From Gemmatimonadaceae bacterium (lineage in GTDB: Bacteria > Gemmatimonadota > Gemmatimonadetes > Gemmatimonadales > Gemmatimonadaceae): a DNA stretch of 12,962 bases. The stretch covers positions 1 through 12,962 of the forward strand of contig JADGGM010000023.1 of NCBI GenBank assembly GCA_019689955.1. The letters are read 5' to 3'. This document shows, piece by piece, positions 1 through 8,259 of this stretch; within the stretch, counting starts at the first letter, position 1, and each line of letters opens with the position of its first letter. The position numbers were made by a program, and so were the translations under genes. The notes under the pieces are model-generated. The model had not been told where the DNA came from, did not search any database, and saw only the letters and a program-made list of their open reading frames with translations.

Positions 1-1
1 C

Positions 2-364
2 GTGTACCCGGACCGGGTGTTGGGGTGGGAGGGGGTCGACGCCGTGGTCGACAAGGACCTCGCCGCCGCCGTGCTCGCGCGCGACCTCGGCGCCGCGCTG
101 CTGCTCATCCTCACCGATGTCGATGCCGTGTACCTCGACTACGGCGCCCCCACGCAGCGCGCGCTCCGCACGCTCTCCGTGGCCGACGCCGAGCGGCTCG
201 ACCACGCCGGCGCGTTCGGCGAAGGGAGCATGGCGCCCAAGGTGCGCGCGGCGGTGGATTTCGTGCGGCGCACGCGCGGGCGCGCTATCATTACGGAGCT
301 CAGCCGCGGGCGCGATGCGGTCCGCGGCGAGGCAGGAACGACGATCACCTGGGAGAGCGAGTGA
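2..364 (+). CDS. arcC: Carbamate kinase, C-terminal part (5' end outside window)
   Basis: Carbamate kinase transfers phosphate between carbamoyl phosphate and ADP, giving ATP, ammonia and CO2 in the cytoplasm. The 120 visible residues match the C-terminal half of the family: VVDKDLAAA (15-23), the nucleotide-site strand [11 protein letters not shown] (34-44), and GSMAPKV (75-81) corresponding to the family GSMGPKV, here with Ala for Gly. The end, [11 protein letters not shown], fits the usual C-terminus. The frame is open to the left edge, so the start lies upstream and the GTG at position 2 is not taken as a start. The stop overlaps the GTG of sucC by 4 bases, which points to translational coupling with the succinyl-CoA synthetase genes. 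Membership of the amino-acid kinase fold is secure; carbamate rather than another substrate rests on the DKDLAA and TDVD motifs. Confidence 0.9.
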   Translation: MYPDRVLGWEGVDAVVDKDLAAAVLARDLGAALLLILTDVDAVYLDYGAPTQRALRTLSVADAERLDHAGAFGEGSMAPKVRAAVDFVRRTRGRAIITELSRGRDAVRGEAGTTITWESE

Positions 365-1506
365 ACATTCACGAATATCAAGCCAAGGAGATCTTCCGGC
401 GGCACGGGATCCCCGTCCCGCCCGGCGAAGTGGCGACCACCCCCGAGGACGCGGAGCGGATCGCCCGCAGCTTCGGCACGACCGTGGTGGTCAAGGCGCA
501 GGTCCACGCGGGCGGGCGCGGGAAGGCGGGCGGGGTGAAGCTGGCCAAGACCCCCGCCGACGCGAAGGCCGTCGCCTCGCAGATCCTCGGCATGCAGATC
601 AAGGGGCTCACCGTGCAGCGCGTGCTCGTCACGCCCGCGGCGGACATCGCGACCGAAGCGTATGCCGGGATCATCGTGGACCGCGCGTCCAAGCGCGCGG
701 TGTTCATGGTGAGCCCCGCGGGGGGGATCGACATCGAGGAAGTCGCCGCGAAGACGCCGGAGAAGATCCTGCGCCTCCCGGTGGACCCGCGCTACGGCCT
801 CCTCGGCTTCGAGGCGCTGCGCATGGGCTTCTTCCTCTACCCCGACGTGAAGCAGGCGCGCGCCGCGGCGAAGATCCTGCAGCAGCTCTACGCCGCGTTC
901 ACCGCGAGCGGCGCATCGCTCGCCGAGATCAACCCGCTGGTCACCACGCCCGCCGGGGAGGTGCTCGCGCTCGACGCGAAGATGGTGATCGACGACAACG
1001 AGCTGGATCGCCGTCCCGAGCTGGCCGCGCTGCGCGACGACTCGGCCGAGGCGCCGAGCGAAGTCGCCGCGCGCAAGGCCAACCTCACTTTCATCAAGCT
1101 CGACGGCAACGTCGGGTGCGTCGTCAACGGCGCCGGCCTCGCCATGGCGACCATGGACCTCGTGAAGTACTACGGCGGCGAGCCCGCGAACTTCCTCGAC
1201 ATCGGCGGCTCGTCGAACCCCGAGAAGGTCGTCAACGCGCTCCGCATCATCACCGCCGACCCGAACGTCAAGGCCATCCTGTTCAACATCTTCGGCGGCA
1301 TCACGCGCACCGACGACGTGGCCAACGGCATCGTGACGGCGACCCGGTCCAACCCGCTCACCGTCCCGATCGTCATCCGGCTCACCGGCACCAACGAGGA
1401 GATCGCGGTGAAGATCCTGCAGGAGCACGGGTTCTCCGCCATGACGGACATGGACGAAGCGGTCCAGCGCGCCGTGGCGCTGGCCACGGGAGGGAAGGCG
1501 GCGTGA
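361..1506 (+). CDS. sucC: Succinyl-CoA synthetase, beta subunit
   Basis: This is the beta subunit of succinyl-CoA synthetase, which with SucD interconverts succinyl-CoA plus NDP and phosphate with succinate, CoA and NTP in the TCA cycle. The 381 residues are close to the usual bacterial length. It opens with the family signature [12 protein letters not shown]. The ATP-grasp nucleotide region [17 protein letters not shown] spans residues 44-60. EINPLV (189-194) and the C-terminal domain signatures [14 protein letters not shown] (249-262), FLDIGGSS (278-285) and FNIFGGITR (308-316) follow. The GTG start is chosen because the signature begins exactly there, with a Shine-Dalgarno-like GGGAG at 351-355. 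It overlaps arcC and sucD by 4 bases each. ADP versus GDP preference cannot be read from the sequence. Confidence 0.97.
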   Translation: MNIHEYQAKEIFRRHGIPVPPGEVATTPEDAERIARSFGTTVVVKAQVHAGGRGKAGGVKLAKTPADAKAVASQILGMQIKGLTVQRVLVTPAADIATEAYAGIIVDRASKRAVFMVSPAGGIDIEEVAAKTPEKILRLPVDPRYGLLGFEALRMGFFLYPDVKQARAAAKILQQLYAAFTASGASLAEINPLVTTPAGEVLALDAKMVIDDNELDRRPELAALRDDSAEAPSEVAARKANLTFIKLDGNVGCVVNGAGLAMATMDLVKYYGGEPANFLDIGGSSNPEKVVNALRIITADPNVKAILFNIFGGITRTDDVANGIVTATRSNPLTVPIVIRLTGTNEEIAVKILQEHGFSAMTDMDEAVQRAVALATGGKAA

Positions 1507-2372
1507 GCATCTTCATCGATCAGAGCACGAAGCTCATCGTGCAGGGGATCACCGGGCGCGATGGCTCGTTCCACACGAAGCAGATGATCGAGTACGGCAC
1601 GTGCGTCGTGGCCGGCGTCACGCCGGGGAAGGGAGGGCAGACGTTCGAGGGGACGGTGCCGATCTTCAACACCGTGGCCGATGCCGTCGCGGCGACGGGG
1701 GCGAACACGTCGGTCATCTACGTCCCGCCCCCGTTCGCGGCGGACGCGATCATGGAAGCGGCGGCGGCCGGCGTCTCGCTCATCGTCTGCATCACCGAGG
1801 GAGTCCCGGTGCTCGACATGACGCGCGTCTACCCGTACGTGCAGGAGAATGGGGCGCGCCTCATCGGGCCGAACTGCCCCGGGCTCATCTCCCCCGGGAA
1901 GAGCAAGGTCGGGATCATCCCCGGGCGCATCTGCACGCCGGGCCCCGTGGGGCTCGTGAGCCGCTCGGGGACGCTGACGTACGAGGTGGTCTACCACCTC
2001 ACGCGCGCCGGGATGGGGCAGACCACGTGCGTCGGGATCGGCGGCGACCCGATCAACGGCACGAACTTCATCGACTGCCTGGCCGCGTTCGAGCGCGACC
2101 CCGACACCAAGGTGATCGCGATGATCGGCGAGATCGGGGGCACGGACGAGCAGAACGCCGCGCAGTTCGTGAAGGAGCACATGACCAAGCCGGTGGTCGG
2201 CTTCATCGCCGGGCAGACGGCGCCGCCGGGGCGGCGCATGGGGCATGCGGGGGCGATCATCTCCGGCTCCACCGGGACCGCGGCCGAGAAGATCCAGGCG
2301 TTCAAGGAGGCGGGGATGGCCGTCGCTCAGCGCCCCGTGGACTTCGTCTCGCTCGTGCGCGAGCGGTTGTGA
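1503..2372 (+). CDS. sucD: Succinyl-CoA synthetase, alpha subunit
   Basis: This is the alpha subunit, which binds CoA and carries the phosphohistidine that shuttles phosphate to the nucleotide site on SucC. The 289 residues match the family length. The CoA-binding Rossmann motif [12 protein letters not shown] lies at 14-25, GPNCPG at 122-127, SRSGTLTYE at 153-161, and the phosphorylated histidine is H248 in [10 protein letters not shown]. All key residues seem intact. The GTG start overlaps the sucC stop by 4 bases and is preceded by the purine-rich GGGAGGGAAGG at 1488-1498. Tight coupling to sucC fits the 1:1 stoichiometry of the complex. The stop overlaps the next gene by 4 bases. Confidence 0.97.
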   Translation: MSIFIDQSTKLIVQGITGRDGSFHTKQMIEYGTCVVAGVTPGKGGQTFEGTVPIFNTVADAVAATGANTSVIYVPPPFAADAIMEAAAAGVSLIVCITEGVPVLDMTRVYPYVQENGARLIGPNCPGLISPGKSKVGIIPGRICTPGPVGLVSRSGTLTYEVVYHLTRAGMGQTTCVGIGGDPINGTNFIDCLAAFERDPDTKVIAMIGEIGGTDEQNAAQFVKEHMTKPVVGFIAGQTAPPGRRMGHAGAIISGSTGTAAEKIQAFKEAGMAVAQRPVDFVSLVRERL

Positions 2373-3259
2373 AGCTCTCCGATCTCGTCACGCCCGAGCG
2401 GGTCATCCTTCCTCTCGAGGCACCCACCCTGGCGGCCGCGGCGTGGGCGCTCCTGGAGCGCCTGGCCGCCACGGGTGCGGTGAGCGATGCGGAGAAGCTG
2501 CAGAGCCGCATCACGGAGGCGCGGGGGGAGGACATCGTCGCCCTGGGCGACCGCGCGTTCCTCACGCACTACCGCACCGACGCGGTGGGGGATCTCACCG
2601 TGGCGATCGGCGTCTCCCCCCGGCCGATCGCGCGCGAGGTGGGGGAGGCGGAGGTGCAGCAAGCGCGGATCGTCCTCCTGATCCTCGCCCCGCCGCGACT
2701 GGCGGCGCGCTACCTCCAGGTGCTGGGCGCGTTCGCGCGGCTCCTCTCGCGCCCCGAGACGGTGGACGCGCTCCTCGCCGCGCCCACGCCGGAGGCGCTG
2801 GCGGCGCTCCCGGAGCTGGCCGCGGTGGAGGTGCCGCCGCAGCTCACGGTGCGGGAGATCATGACCGAGCGCCCGCGCACCACGCGCCCCGACACGCCGC
2901 TGCGCGACGCGGCGCGCGAGATGGTGCGCGCGCGGATCGCGGCGCTCCCGGTCGTCGGGGCCGACGGCCTCCTCGTGGGGCTGTTGAGCGACCGGGAGCT
3001 GTTGCGGCACATGCTCACGAGTTCGGCCTTCCTCGGCGGCGCGACGCACCGCCACGGGAGCGCCGTGGACCACCACCCACGCACCGTGCGCGACGTGATG
3101 ACGCGCCAGGTGCTGGGCGTCTCGCCGGACCAGCCGGTGGCGGAAGTCGCATCACTCATGGCCAACAAGGACGTCGAATGCGTCCCCGTCGTGCGGGAGG
3201 GGCGATTGGTGGGGTTCCTCACGCGCGGCGACATCGTTCGGAAACTCATTGGATCGTAA
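2369..3259 (+). CDS. PTS EIIA-like (PtsN family) domain fused to two CBS domains
   Basis: This 296-residue cytoplasmic protein looks like a regulator or sensor; its function is not established. Residues 1-150 resemble a fructose/PtsN-type EIIA domain, and H67 in [16 protein letters not shown] sits where the phosphorylated histidine of the family lies (the usual PH is TH here). Two CBS domains follow: about 161-215, with ALPVV and [10 protein letters not shown], and about 237-296, with VECVPVV and [14 protein letters not shown] pairs commonly bind adenine nucleotides. A His-rich stretch (H227, H229, H235, H236) joins the two CBS units. No EIIB/EIIC partner or membrane segment is visible, so sugar transport is unlikely. 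The GTG start overlaps the sucD stop by 4 bases, and ndk follows after 3 bases. I infer a role in sensing energy or nucleotide state; the domain calls are stronger than that role. Confidence 0.85.
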   Translation: MKLSDLVTPERVILPLEAPTLAAAAWALLERLAATGAVSDAEKLQSRITEARGEDIVALGDRAFLTHYRTDAVGDLTVAIGVSPRPIAREVGEAEVQQARIVLLILAPPRLAARYLQVLGAFARLLSRPETVDALLAAPTPEALAALPELAAVEVPPQLTVREIMTERPRTTRPDTPLRDAAREMVRARIAALPVVGADGLLVGLLSDRELLRHMLTSSAFLGGATHRHGSAVDHHPRTVRDVMTRQVLGVSPDQPVAEVASLMANKDVECVPVVREGRLVGFLTRGDIVRKLIGS

Positions 3260-3262
3260 CAC

Positions 3263-3682
3263 ATGCCCGGAACACGCACGCTGACCATCATTAAGCCGGA
3301 CGCCTTCGGCGCCGGGAAGGCAGGGAAGATCATCGCGCACCTGGAGGGGGCGGGGTTCCGCATCGTCGCCGCGCGCGTCGTGCGCCTGACGACGGCGCAG
3401 GCGGAGGCGTTCTACGCCGTGCACCGCGAGCGCCCGTTCTTCCGCTCGCTCACCACGTTCATGACCTCCGGCCCATGCATGCCGATGATCCTGGAGCGGG
3501 CGGACGCGGTGGCGGCGCTCCGGAAGACGATCGGGGCGACGGACCCCGCGGAGGCGGAGCCGGGGACGGTGCGGAAGCTGTACGCGGAGTCGAAGGAGCG
3601 GAACGCGATCCACGCGTCGGACTCGGACGAGAACGCCGAGCGGGAGGCGCGGTTCTTCTTCGCGGAGGCGGACACCATCTGA
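3263..3682 (+). CDS. ndk: Nucleoside diphosphate kinase
   Basis: This enzyme moves the terminal phosphate from ATP to other nucleoside diphosphates through a phosphohistidine, keeping NTP and dNTP pools balanced. The 139 residues match the usual length. [10 protein letters not shown] (7-15 region) is the N-terminal signature, RPFF (57-60) and MTSGP (67-71) line the nucleotide site, and the catalytic histidine is H117 in NAIHASDS, where most relatives have HGSDS. Ala for Gly beside the histidine is a mild oddity. The ATG lies 3 bases after the EIIA-CBS stop with only a weak ribosome-binding site, suggesting coupled translation. Downstream lies the largest break in the first half of the window, so ndk probably ends this transcription unit. 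Confidence 0.97.
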   Translation: MPGTRTLTIIKPDAFGAGKAGKIIAHLEGAGFRIVAARVVRLTTAQAEAFYAVHRERPFFRSLTTFMTSGPCMPMILERADAVAALRKTIGATDPAEAEPGTVRKLYAESKERNAIHASDSDENAEREARFFFAEADTI

Positions 3683-3684
3683 TC

Positions 3685-3698
3685 CCGGGTGAGCCCGG
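3685..3698 (+). terminator. Short GC hairpin after ndk, possible weak terminator
   Basis: CCGGG and CCCGG form a perfect 5-bp stem around a 4-base TGAG loop directly after the ndk stop. The following bases (TCCCTT) are not a real T-tract, so a strong intrinsic terminator is not supported. Its place between an operon end and a promoter candidate makes partial termination plausible. A stem this short can also arise by chance in GC-rich DNA. Confidence 0.25.
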
Positions 3699-3702
3699 TC
3701 CC

Positions 3703-3732
3703 TTGCCTCACGCGGACATCCGTAAGTAGATT
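3703..3732 (+). promoter_or_regulatory. Candidate sigma-70-type promoter for the yceD-rpmF-plsX-fab operon
   Basis: A -35-like TTGCCT (3703-3708) and a -10-like TAGATT (3727-3732) are separated by 18 bases, in a short AT-richer patch that stands out from the GC-rich surroundings. With normal spacing, transcription would start around 3738-3741, at or next to the ATG at 3741. This would give a leaderless or nearly leaderless mRNA. The same TAGATT hexamer occurs in the only other gap longer than 50 bases between genes, before acpP. Confidence 0.5.
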
Positions 3733-3740
3733 AAAAGGTT

Positions 3741-4250
3741 ATGCTGTCCTACGACATTCGACAGCTCGAGCGCGAGGCGGTCCGGGTCGACGGGGAGTTG
3801 GCGCCCGGGGACCCGGTGTGGGCCGAGGGGGATCTGGTGCCCTCGGAGCCGCTGCACGTGACCGGGCGTCTCTCCAAGGCTGGGCATGGTCGGTATTATT
3901 GGAGTGGTCGAATCGAGGGGGCAGCGAGCGGGGCATGCCGGCGTTGTCTGGCCGACGTGTCGTCGGCGGTGGCGGAGGACGTTCACGTCCTCTACGCCGA
4001 GGCCGGGGACGAGGTGGCGGAGGATCCCGATGCCTATCGTCTTCCGTCGAACGCGCAGGTGATCGATCTACGGCCGGCGGTTCGGGAGCAGTGGCTCCTG
4101 AGCGCACCGAGCTTTTTCCTGTGCCGCGAGGATTGTCAGGGGCTGTGCGCCAGATGCGGGGCTGATCTGAACGCAGGGCCGTGCGGCTGCCCGCCTGAAA
4201 CTGATAGCCGCTGGGACGCGCTCCGGTCGCTCCGCGACGCGTCCCGGTAG
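3741..4250 (+). CDS. YceD family (DUF177) cysteine-rich protein
   Basis: This 169-residue protein belongs to the DUF177/YceD family, which is nearly always encoded just before rpmF and has been linked to 23S rRNA or ribosome metabolism; the exact activity is not known to me. The first cysteine pair is CRRC (C66, C69). The C-terminal block LCREDCQGLCARCGADL carries C128, C132, C136 and C139, followed by CGC (C148, C150), and looks like a zinc site. The family ending with aspartate/arginine and a short Leu-rich helix (RWDALRSL) is present. The start is fixed by the family-like opening MLSYDIRQLE. AAAAGG at 3733-3738 is only 2 bases from the ATG, too close to act as a normal Shine-Dalgarno site. 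Codon use is a little less GC-biased than in the fab genes. Confidence 0.88.
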   Translation: MLSYDIRQLEREAVRVDGELAPGDPVWAEGDLVPSEPLHVTGRLSKAGHGRYYWSGRIEGAASGACRRCLADVSSAVAEDVHVLYAEAGDEVAEDPDAYRLPSNAQVIDLRPAVREQWLLSAPSFFLCREDCQGLCARCGADLNAGPCGCPPETDSRWDALRSLRDASR

Positions 4251-4285
4251 CGAACGACTCTTCAACTTTCCCATCCTCATCTCCC

Positions 4286-4468
4286 ATGGCCGTTCCCAAG
4301 CGCCGCAGCTCCAAGCGGAAGAAGCGCGCCCGCAACACGCACAAGAAGGCGCCGGCGATCGCCCTGCAGGCGTGTCCCCGGTGTCAGAGCATGAAGCGTC
4401 CGCACCGGGTGTGCGCTGAATGTGGATATTACGCCGGTGAGCAGCGGGTCGTAGCGAAGGAAGCGTAG
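4286..4468 (+). CDS. rpmF: 50S ribosomal protein L32
   Basis: L32 is a small protein of the large ribosomal subunit. The 60 residues open with the typical basic segment MAVPKRRSSKRKKRARNTH. The four zinc-ligand cysteines are C30 and C33 (CPRC) and C43 and C46 (CAEC), so this is the zinc-binding form rather than the cysteine-free paralogue made under zinc limitation. The 35-base gap before the ATG has no Shine-Dalgarno sequence; its last 29 bases contain no G at all and are pyrimidine-rich. plsX begins 2 bases after the stop. The yceD-rpmF-plsX order is the common bacterial arrangement, linking ribosome and lipid synthesis. Confidence 0.97.
   Translation: MAVPKRRSSKRKKRARNTHKKAPAIALQACPRCQSMKRPHRVCAECGYYAGEQRVVAKEA
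4456..4463 (+). promoter_or_regulatory. Ribosome-binding site of plsX, supporting its TTG start
   Basis: GAAGGAAG lies within the last codons of rpmF, 7 bases before the TTG at 4471. It is a good Shine-Dalgarno match at normal spacing and favours this TTG over later starts. Confidence 0.6.
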
Positions 4469-4470
4469 CC

Positions 4471-5498
4471 TTGGCGCGAATCGCGTTGGATGCCATGGGG
4501 GGCGATCTCGCGCCCCAGGCGCCGATCGCGGGCGCCCTTCTCGCGCTCGCCGAGCTCGAGGCCGTTCATTCGATCACACTCGTGGGCCGGACCGACGTGG
4601 TTCGGGCCGAGCTGGATGCGCAGTTGAACGCCCTGCCCGCCGGGCAGGGCCCCTCTGCGAGCGCCCTCCGCGATCGGATCACGATCGTCGAGGCCCCCGA
4701 GGTGATCGAGATGTCCGACAAGCCGACGGCCGCGGTGCGCGGGAAACCGAACAGCTCCATGGTCGTGGGGCTCAAGCTGCATGCGTCGGGTGCGGCCGAC
4801 GCCTTCGTCTCCGCCGGGAACACCGGGGCGCAGATGGCGGCCTCCGTCGTCCTCCTCAAGCTGCACGCGGGGCTCACCCGCCCGGCGATCGCGACCGTCT
4901 TCCCCACGGCGCGGAACCCGGTGGTGGTCCTCGACGCCGGGGCCAACGTCGACTGCTCCGCCGAGGAGCTGGTGCAGTTCGCGCGGCTCGGCTCGGTGTA
5001 CGCCGAGGACATCCTCGGCCGCCCCGACCCCGCCGTCGGGCTCCTCAGCATCGGCGAGGAGCCGGAGAAGGGGAACGCCGCCGTGAAAGAGGCGCACAAG
5101 CTGCTGGAGCAGATCGACATCAACTTCGCCGGTAACGTCGAGGGGCGCGACATCCTGGCCGGCGGGAGCAGCCGCGGCGCGGTGGACGTGGTCGTGTGCG
5201 ACGGGTTCGTCGGAAACGTGCTGCTCAAGTTCTACGAGTCCGTCCCCGGAATGATCTTCGCGATGATGACGCGCGCCGGCGTGGAGCAACAGCTCCTCGC
5301 CAAGACCTTCAAGGGGTTCGACTACTCCGACTACGGAGGCGCGCCGCTCCTCGGCGTGAAGGGCGTGAGCATCATCTCGCACGGCAGCTCGTCGCCGCGC
5401 GCCATCAAGAACGCAATCGGCGTCGCACTCCGCGCCGTGGAGACCAAGATGGTCGAGCACATCGGTCGCCGGCTCGAGCAGCCGGCCGTGAGGGACGC

Positions 5499-5502
<4 letters not shown>
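4471..5502 (+). CDS. plsX: Phosphate acyltransferase PlsX
   Basis: PlsX converts acyl-ACP and phosphate to acyl-phosphate, the acyl donor for PlsY in the first step of phospholipid synthesis; it is a peripheral membrane enzyme. The 343 residues match the family length. IALDAMGGD (4-12) is the N-terminal signature. PTAAVRGKPNSSM lies at 85-97, SAGNTGA at 114-120 and VVLDAGANVDC at about 151-161. The late blocks LLSIGEEPEKGN, NFAGNVEGRDI and VVVCDGFVGNVLLK are also conserved. The TTG start is chosen because the protein signature begins there and a good ribosome-binding site precedes it. A stretch around residues 54-66 (ALPAGQG onward) looks like a variable loop and holds a perfect inverted repeat in the DNA. 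The stop overlaps the fabH ATG by 4 bases. Confidence 0.97.
4630..4650. repeat. Perfect inverted repeat inside plsX
   Basis: Ten-base arms (4630-4639 and 4641-4650) are exact reverse complements around one central C. As RNA they would fold as an 8-bp all-Watson-Crick stem with a 5-base loop. No T-tract follows. It encodes ALPAGQG of PlsX. Confidence 0.7.
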
Positions 5503-6488
<986 letters not shown>

Positions 6489-6504
6489 GCACGCGGCACG
6501 TGGC

Positions 6505-7446
6505 ATGGACATCGTACTGCTCTTTCCGGGTCAGGGATCGCAGAAGCCGGGGATGGGGAAGGACCTGGCGGAGGCGTTTCCCGCAGCGCGCGCCGTCTTC
6601 GAAGAGGCGGACCGCGTGCTCGGCGTCCCCCTGTCGACGCTCTGCTTCGAGGGCCCCGACGCCGAGCTGACGTCCACGCAGAACGCGCAGCCCGCGCTCC
6701 TCGCGCACGGCGCCGCCGCGTGGGCCGTCCTTCGCGACCGGGCCCGCGCGCACGTGCGCGCGGCCGCGGGGCACTCCCTCGGCGAGTTCACCGCCTATCA
6801 CGCCGCCGACGCCCTCTCGCTCGCGGACGCGCTGCGCGTGGTGCGGCGGCGCGGGGAGCTCATGTATCAGAGCGGCGTCGAGCGCCCCGGGGCGATGGCC
6901 GCCGTCATGGGGCTCGCGGCCGCCGACGTGGAGGCCGTCTGCGCCGCCGCGCGCGAGGAGGGCGCGGGGCTCGTGGTCCCGGCCAACTACAACACCGCCG
7001 AGCAGCTCGTCATCTCCGGCGAGACCGCCGCGGTCGAGCGCGCCATGGCGCTGGCCAAGGAGCGCGGCGCCAAGCGCGCCATCCGCCTCAACGTGAGCGG
7101 CGCGTTCCACACCCCGCTCATGGACGTGGCGACGAGCGGCCTCCGCGCGGCGCTCGATGCCGCCGCGCTCGCCGACCCCGCGTTCCCCGTCTACTCGAAC
7201 GTGACCACCGGCCCCGTGTGCGCGTCCGCGGAGGCGCGCGAGCGGCTGGTGCAGCAGCTCACGTCCCCCGTCCGGTGGACAGAGCTCATGGCCAAGTTGG
7301 CGGCAGCGTACCCCGGCGCCCTGTTCGTGGAGCTCGGGCCGGGGACCGTGCTCGCCAACCTCGCCAAGCGCATCGCGCCCAACATCCAGACCGCGCCCGG
7401 CGGCACCGTCGCCGACATCGAACAGCTCCTCCAGCGGATCGCGTAA
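6505..7446 (+). CDS. fabD: Malonyl-CoA:ACP transacylase
   Basis: FabD moves malonyl groups from CoA to ACP, supplying the two-carbon donor for every elongation round. The 313 residues show the N-terminal FPGQGSQ (7-13), the nucleophile S91 in GHSLGE (89-94), R116 that binds the malonyl carboxylate, and catalytic H202 in SGAFHTPLM. FVELGPGTVLANLAKRI near the C-terminus is the family ending. The ATG is preceded by only a weak purine stretch. The following gene starts 5 bases after the stop. A 20-base perfect palindrome lies just upstream of the active-site codons. Confidence 0.97.
   Translation: MDIVLLFPGQGSQKPGMGKDLAEAFPAARAVFEEADRVLGVPLSTLCFEGPDAELTSTQNAQPALLAHGAAAWAVLRDRARAHVRAAAGHSLGEFTAYHAADALSLADALRVVRRRGELMYQSGVERPGAMAAVMGLAAADVEAVCAAAREEGAGLVVPANYNTAEQLVISGETAAVERAMALAKERGAKRAIRLNVSGAFHTPLMDVATSGLRAALDAAALADPAFPVYSNVTTGPVCASAEARERLVQQLTSPVRWTELMAKLAAAYPGALFVELGPGTVLANLAKRIAPNIQTAPGGTVADIEQLLQRIA
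6744..6763. repeat. 20-base perfect palindrome in fabD
   Basis: CCGCGCGCACGTGCGCGCGG reads the same on both strands and is centred on CACGTG. It encodes ARAHVRA (residues 80-86) just before the GHSLGE active site. Alternating GC makes such palindromes fairly likely by chance here. Confidence 0.6.
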
Positions 7447-7451
7447 TCGCC

Positions 7452-8189
7452 ATGCAGATCGACCTCTCCGGGCGCGCCGCGCTCGTCACCGGTGGTACCC
7501 GCGGCATCGGCCGCGAGATCGCCGCCACCCTCGCTCGGTGCGGTGCGCGCGTGGCCGTCGCCGCGCGCGACCAGGCCCGCGCCGAGGAGGCCGCGCGCGC
7601 GATCGGAAACGGCGCGTGCGGCTTCGCCACCGACGTCGCCAACACCGGCGAGGTGACGCGCCTCGTCGAGGAAGTGGAGCAGGCGTTCGGCGCGCTCGAC
7701 ATCCTCGTCAACAACGCCGGCGTCACCCGCGACAACGTCCTCTTCCGCCTCAAGGACGATGACTGGGACGCCGTGCTCGACACCAACCTGCGCGGCCCCT
7801 TCGCCGCCATCCGGGCGGCCGCGCGGGGCATGATGAAGCGCCGGTGGGGGCGGATCATCAACATCACCAGCGTCGTCGGGCTCACCGGGAACAAGGGGCA
7901 GGCCAACTACGCCGCGAGCAAGGCAGGGCTCATCGGGCTCACGAAGTCGGTGGCCAAGGAGCTGGCCTCGCGCAACGTGCTGGCCAACGCCATCGCCCCG
8001 GGGTTCATCGAGACCGACATGACGGCGGCCATGACCCCCGAGGCGCAGCGCGAGCTCGCCGCCCAGATCCCCCTGGGGCGGCTCGGCACCCCGGGCGACA
8101 TTGCCGCCCTCGCCGCCTTCCTCGCCTCGGAGCACGCGGCCTACATCACCGGCCAGGTGTTCGTGGTCGACGGCGGCATGGTCATGTAA
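7452..8189 (+). CDS. fabG: 3-oxoacyl-ACP reductase FabG
   Basis: FabG reduces beta-ketoacyl-ACP with NADPH, the first reductive step of each elongation cycle. The 245 residues are a classical short-chain dehydrogenase: cofactor motif TGGTRGIG (13-20), NNAG (87-90), and the active site N112, S140, Y153 and K157 (YAASK). The C-terminal PGFIETDMT and YITGQVFVVDGG blocks match FabG closely. The ATG lies 5 bases after fabD. A 70-base gap follows before acpP, the longest between genes in the window. Confidence 0.95.
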   Translation: MQIDLSGRAALVTGGTRGIGREIAATLARCGARVAVAARDQARAEEAARAIGNGACGFATDVANTGEVTRLVEEVEQAFGALDILVNNAGVTRDNVLFRLKDDDWDAVLDTNLRGPFAAIRAAARGMMKRRWGRIINITSVVGLTGNKGQANYAASKAGLIGLTKSVAKELASRNVLANAIAPGFIETDMTAAMTPEAQRELAAQIPLGRLGTPGDIAALAAFLASEHAAYITGQVFVVDGGMVM

Positions 8190-8195
8190 CTTCCC

Positions 8196-8212
8196 GTAAC
8201 GTTTCGCGTTAC
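8196..8212 (+). promoter_or_regulatory. Perfect inverted repeat upstream of acpP
   Basis: GTAACG and CGTTAC pair perfectly around a 5-base loop (TTTCG), 6 bases after the fabG stop. A further GTAAC copy overlaps that stop. It overlaps where a -35 element would lie for the TAGATT at 8214. It could be an operator, a weak RNA hairpin or a processing site; there is no T-tract, so a terminator is not supported. Confidence 0.4.
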
Positions 8213-8213
8213 C

Positions 8214-8219
8214 TAGATT
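8214..8219 (+). promoter_or_regulatory. Candidate -10 element of an internal acpP promoter
   Basis: TAGATT is identical to the -10-like hexamer before the yceD-like gene. Seventeen bases upstream the -35 position reads TTCCCG, a poor match. A start near 8226 would give a leader of about 34 bases that is G-free until the ribosome-binding site. An extra promoter would fit the high ACP demand relative to the other fab proteins. Confidence 0.35.
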
Positions 8220-8246
8220 CAAGGCACCACACTACACCACACCACT

Positions 8247-8251
8247 GAGGA
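8247..8251 (+). promoter_or_regulatory. Ribosome-binding site of acpP
   Basis: GAGGA lies 8 bases before the ATG at 8260 and follows a 22-base stretch without any G (8225-8246), which should keep the leader unstructured. It is one of the best ribosome-binding sites in the window. Confidence 0.6.
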
Positions 8252-8259
8252 CCACGTCC

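Noticed and set aside
117..1502. Long upstream extension of the sucD reading frame
   Set aside because: The extension is an Arg-rich shadow of arcC and sucC; SucD begins at the GTG at 1503, where the family signature starts.
3739..4344. 201-codon - strand frame opposite the yceD-like gene and the rpmF start
   Set aside because: It is Pro/Arg-rich low-complexity sequence antisense to two conserved genes and crosses the promoter region.
6744..6763. fabD palindrome as a regulator binding site
   Set aside because: It lies deep inside a coding region in alternating GC sequence, where a 20-base palindrome can occur by chance in a window this long; kept only as a noted repeat.
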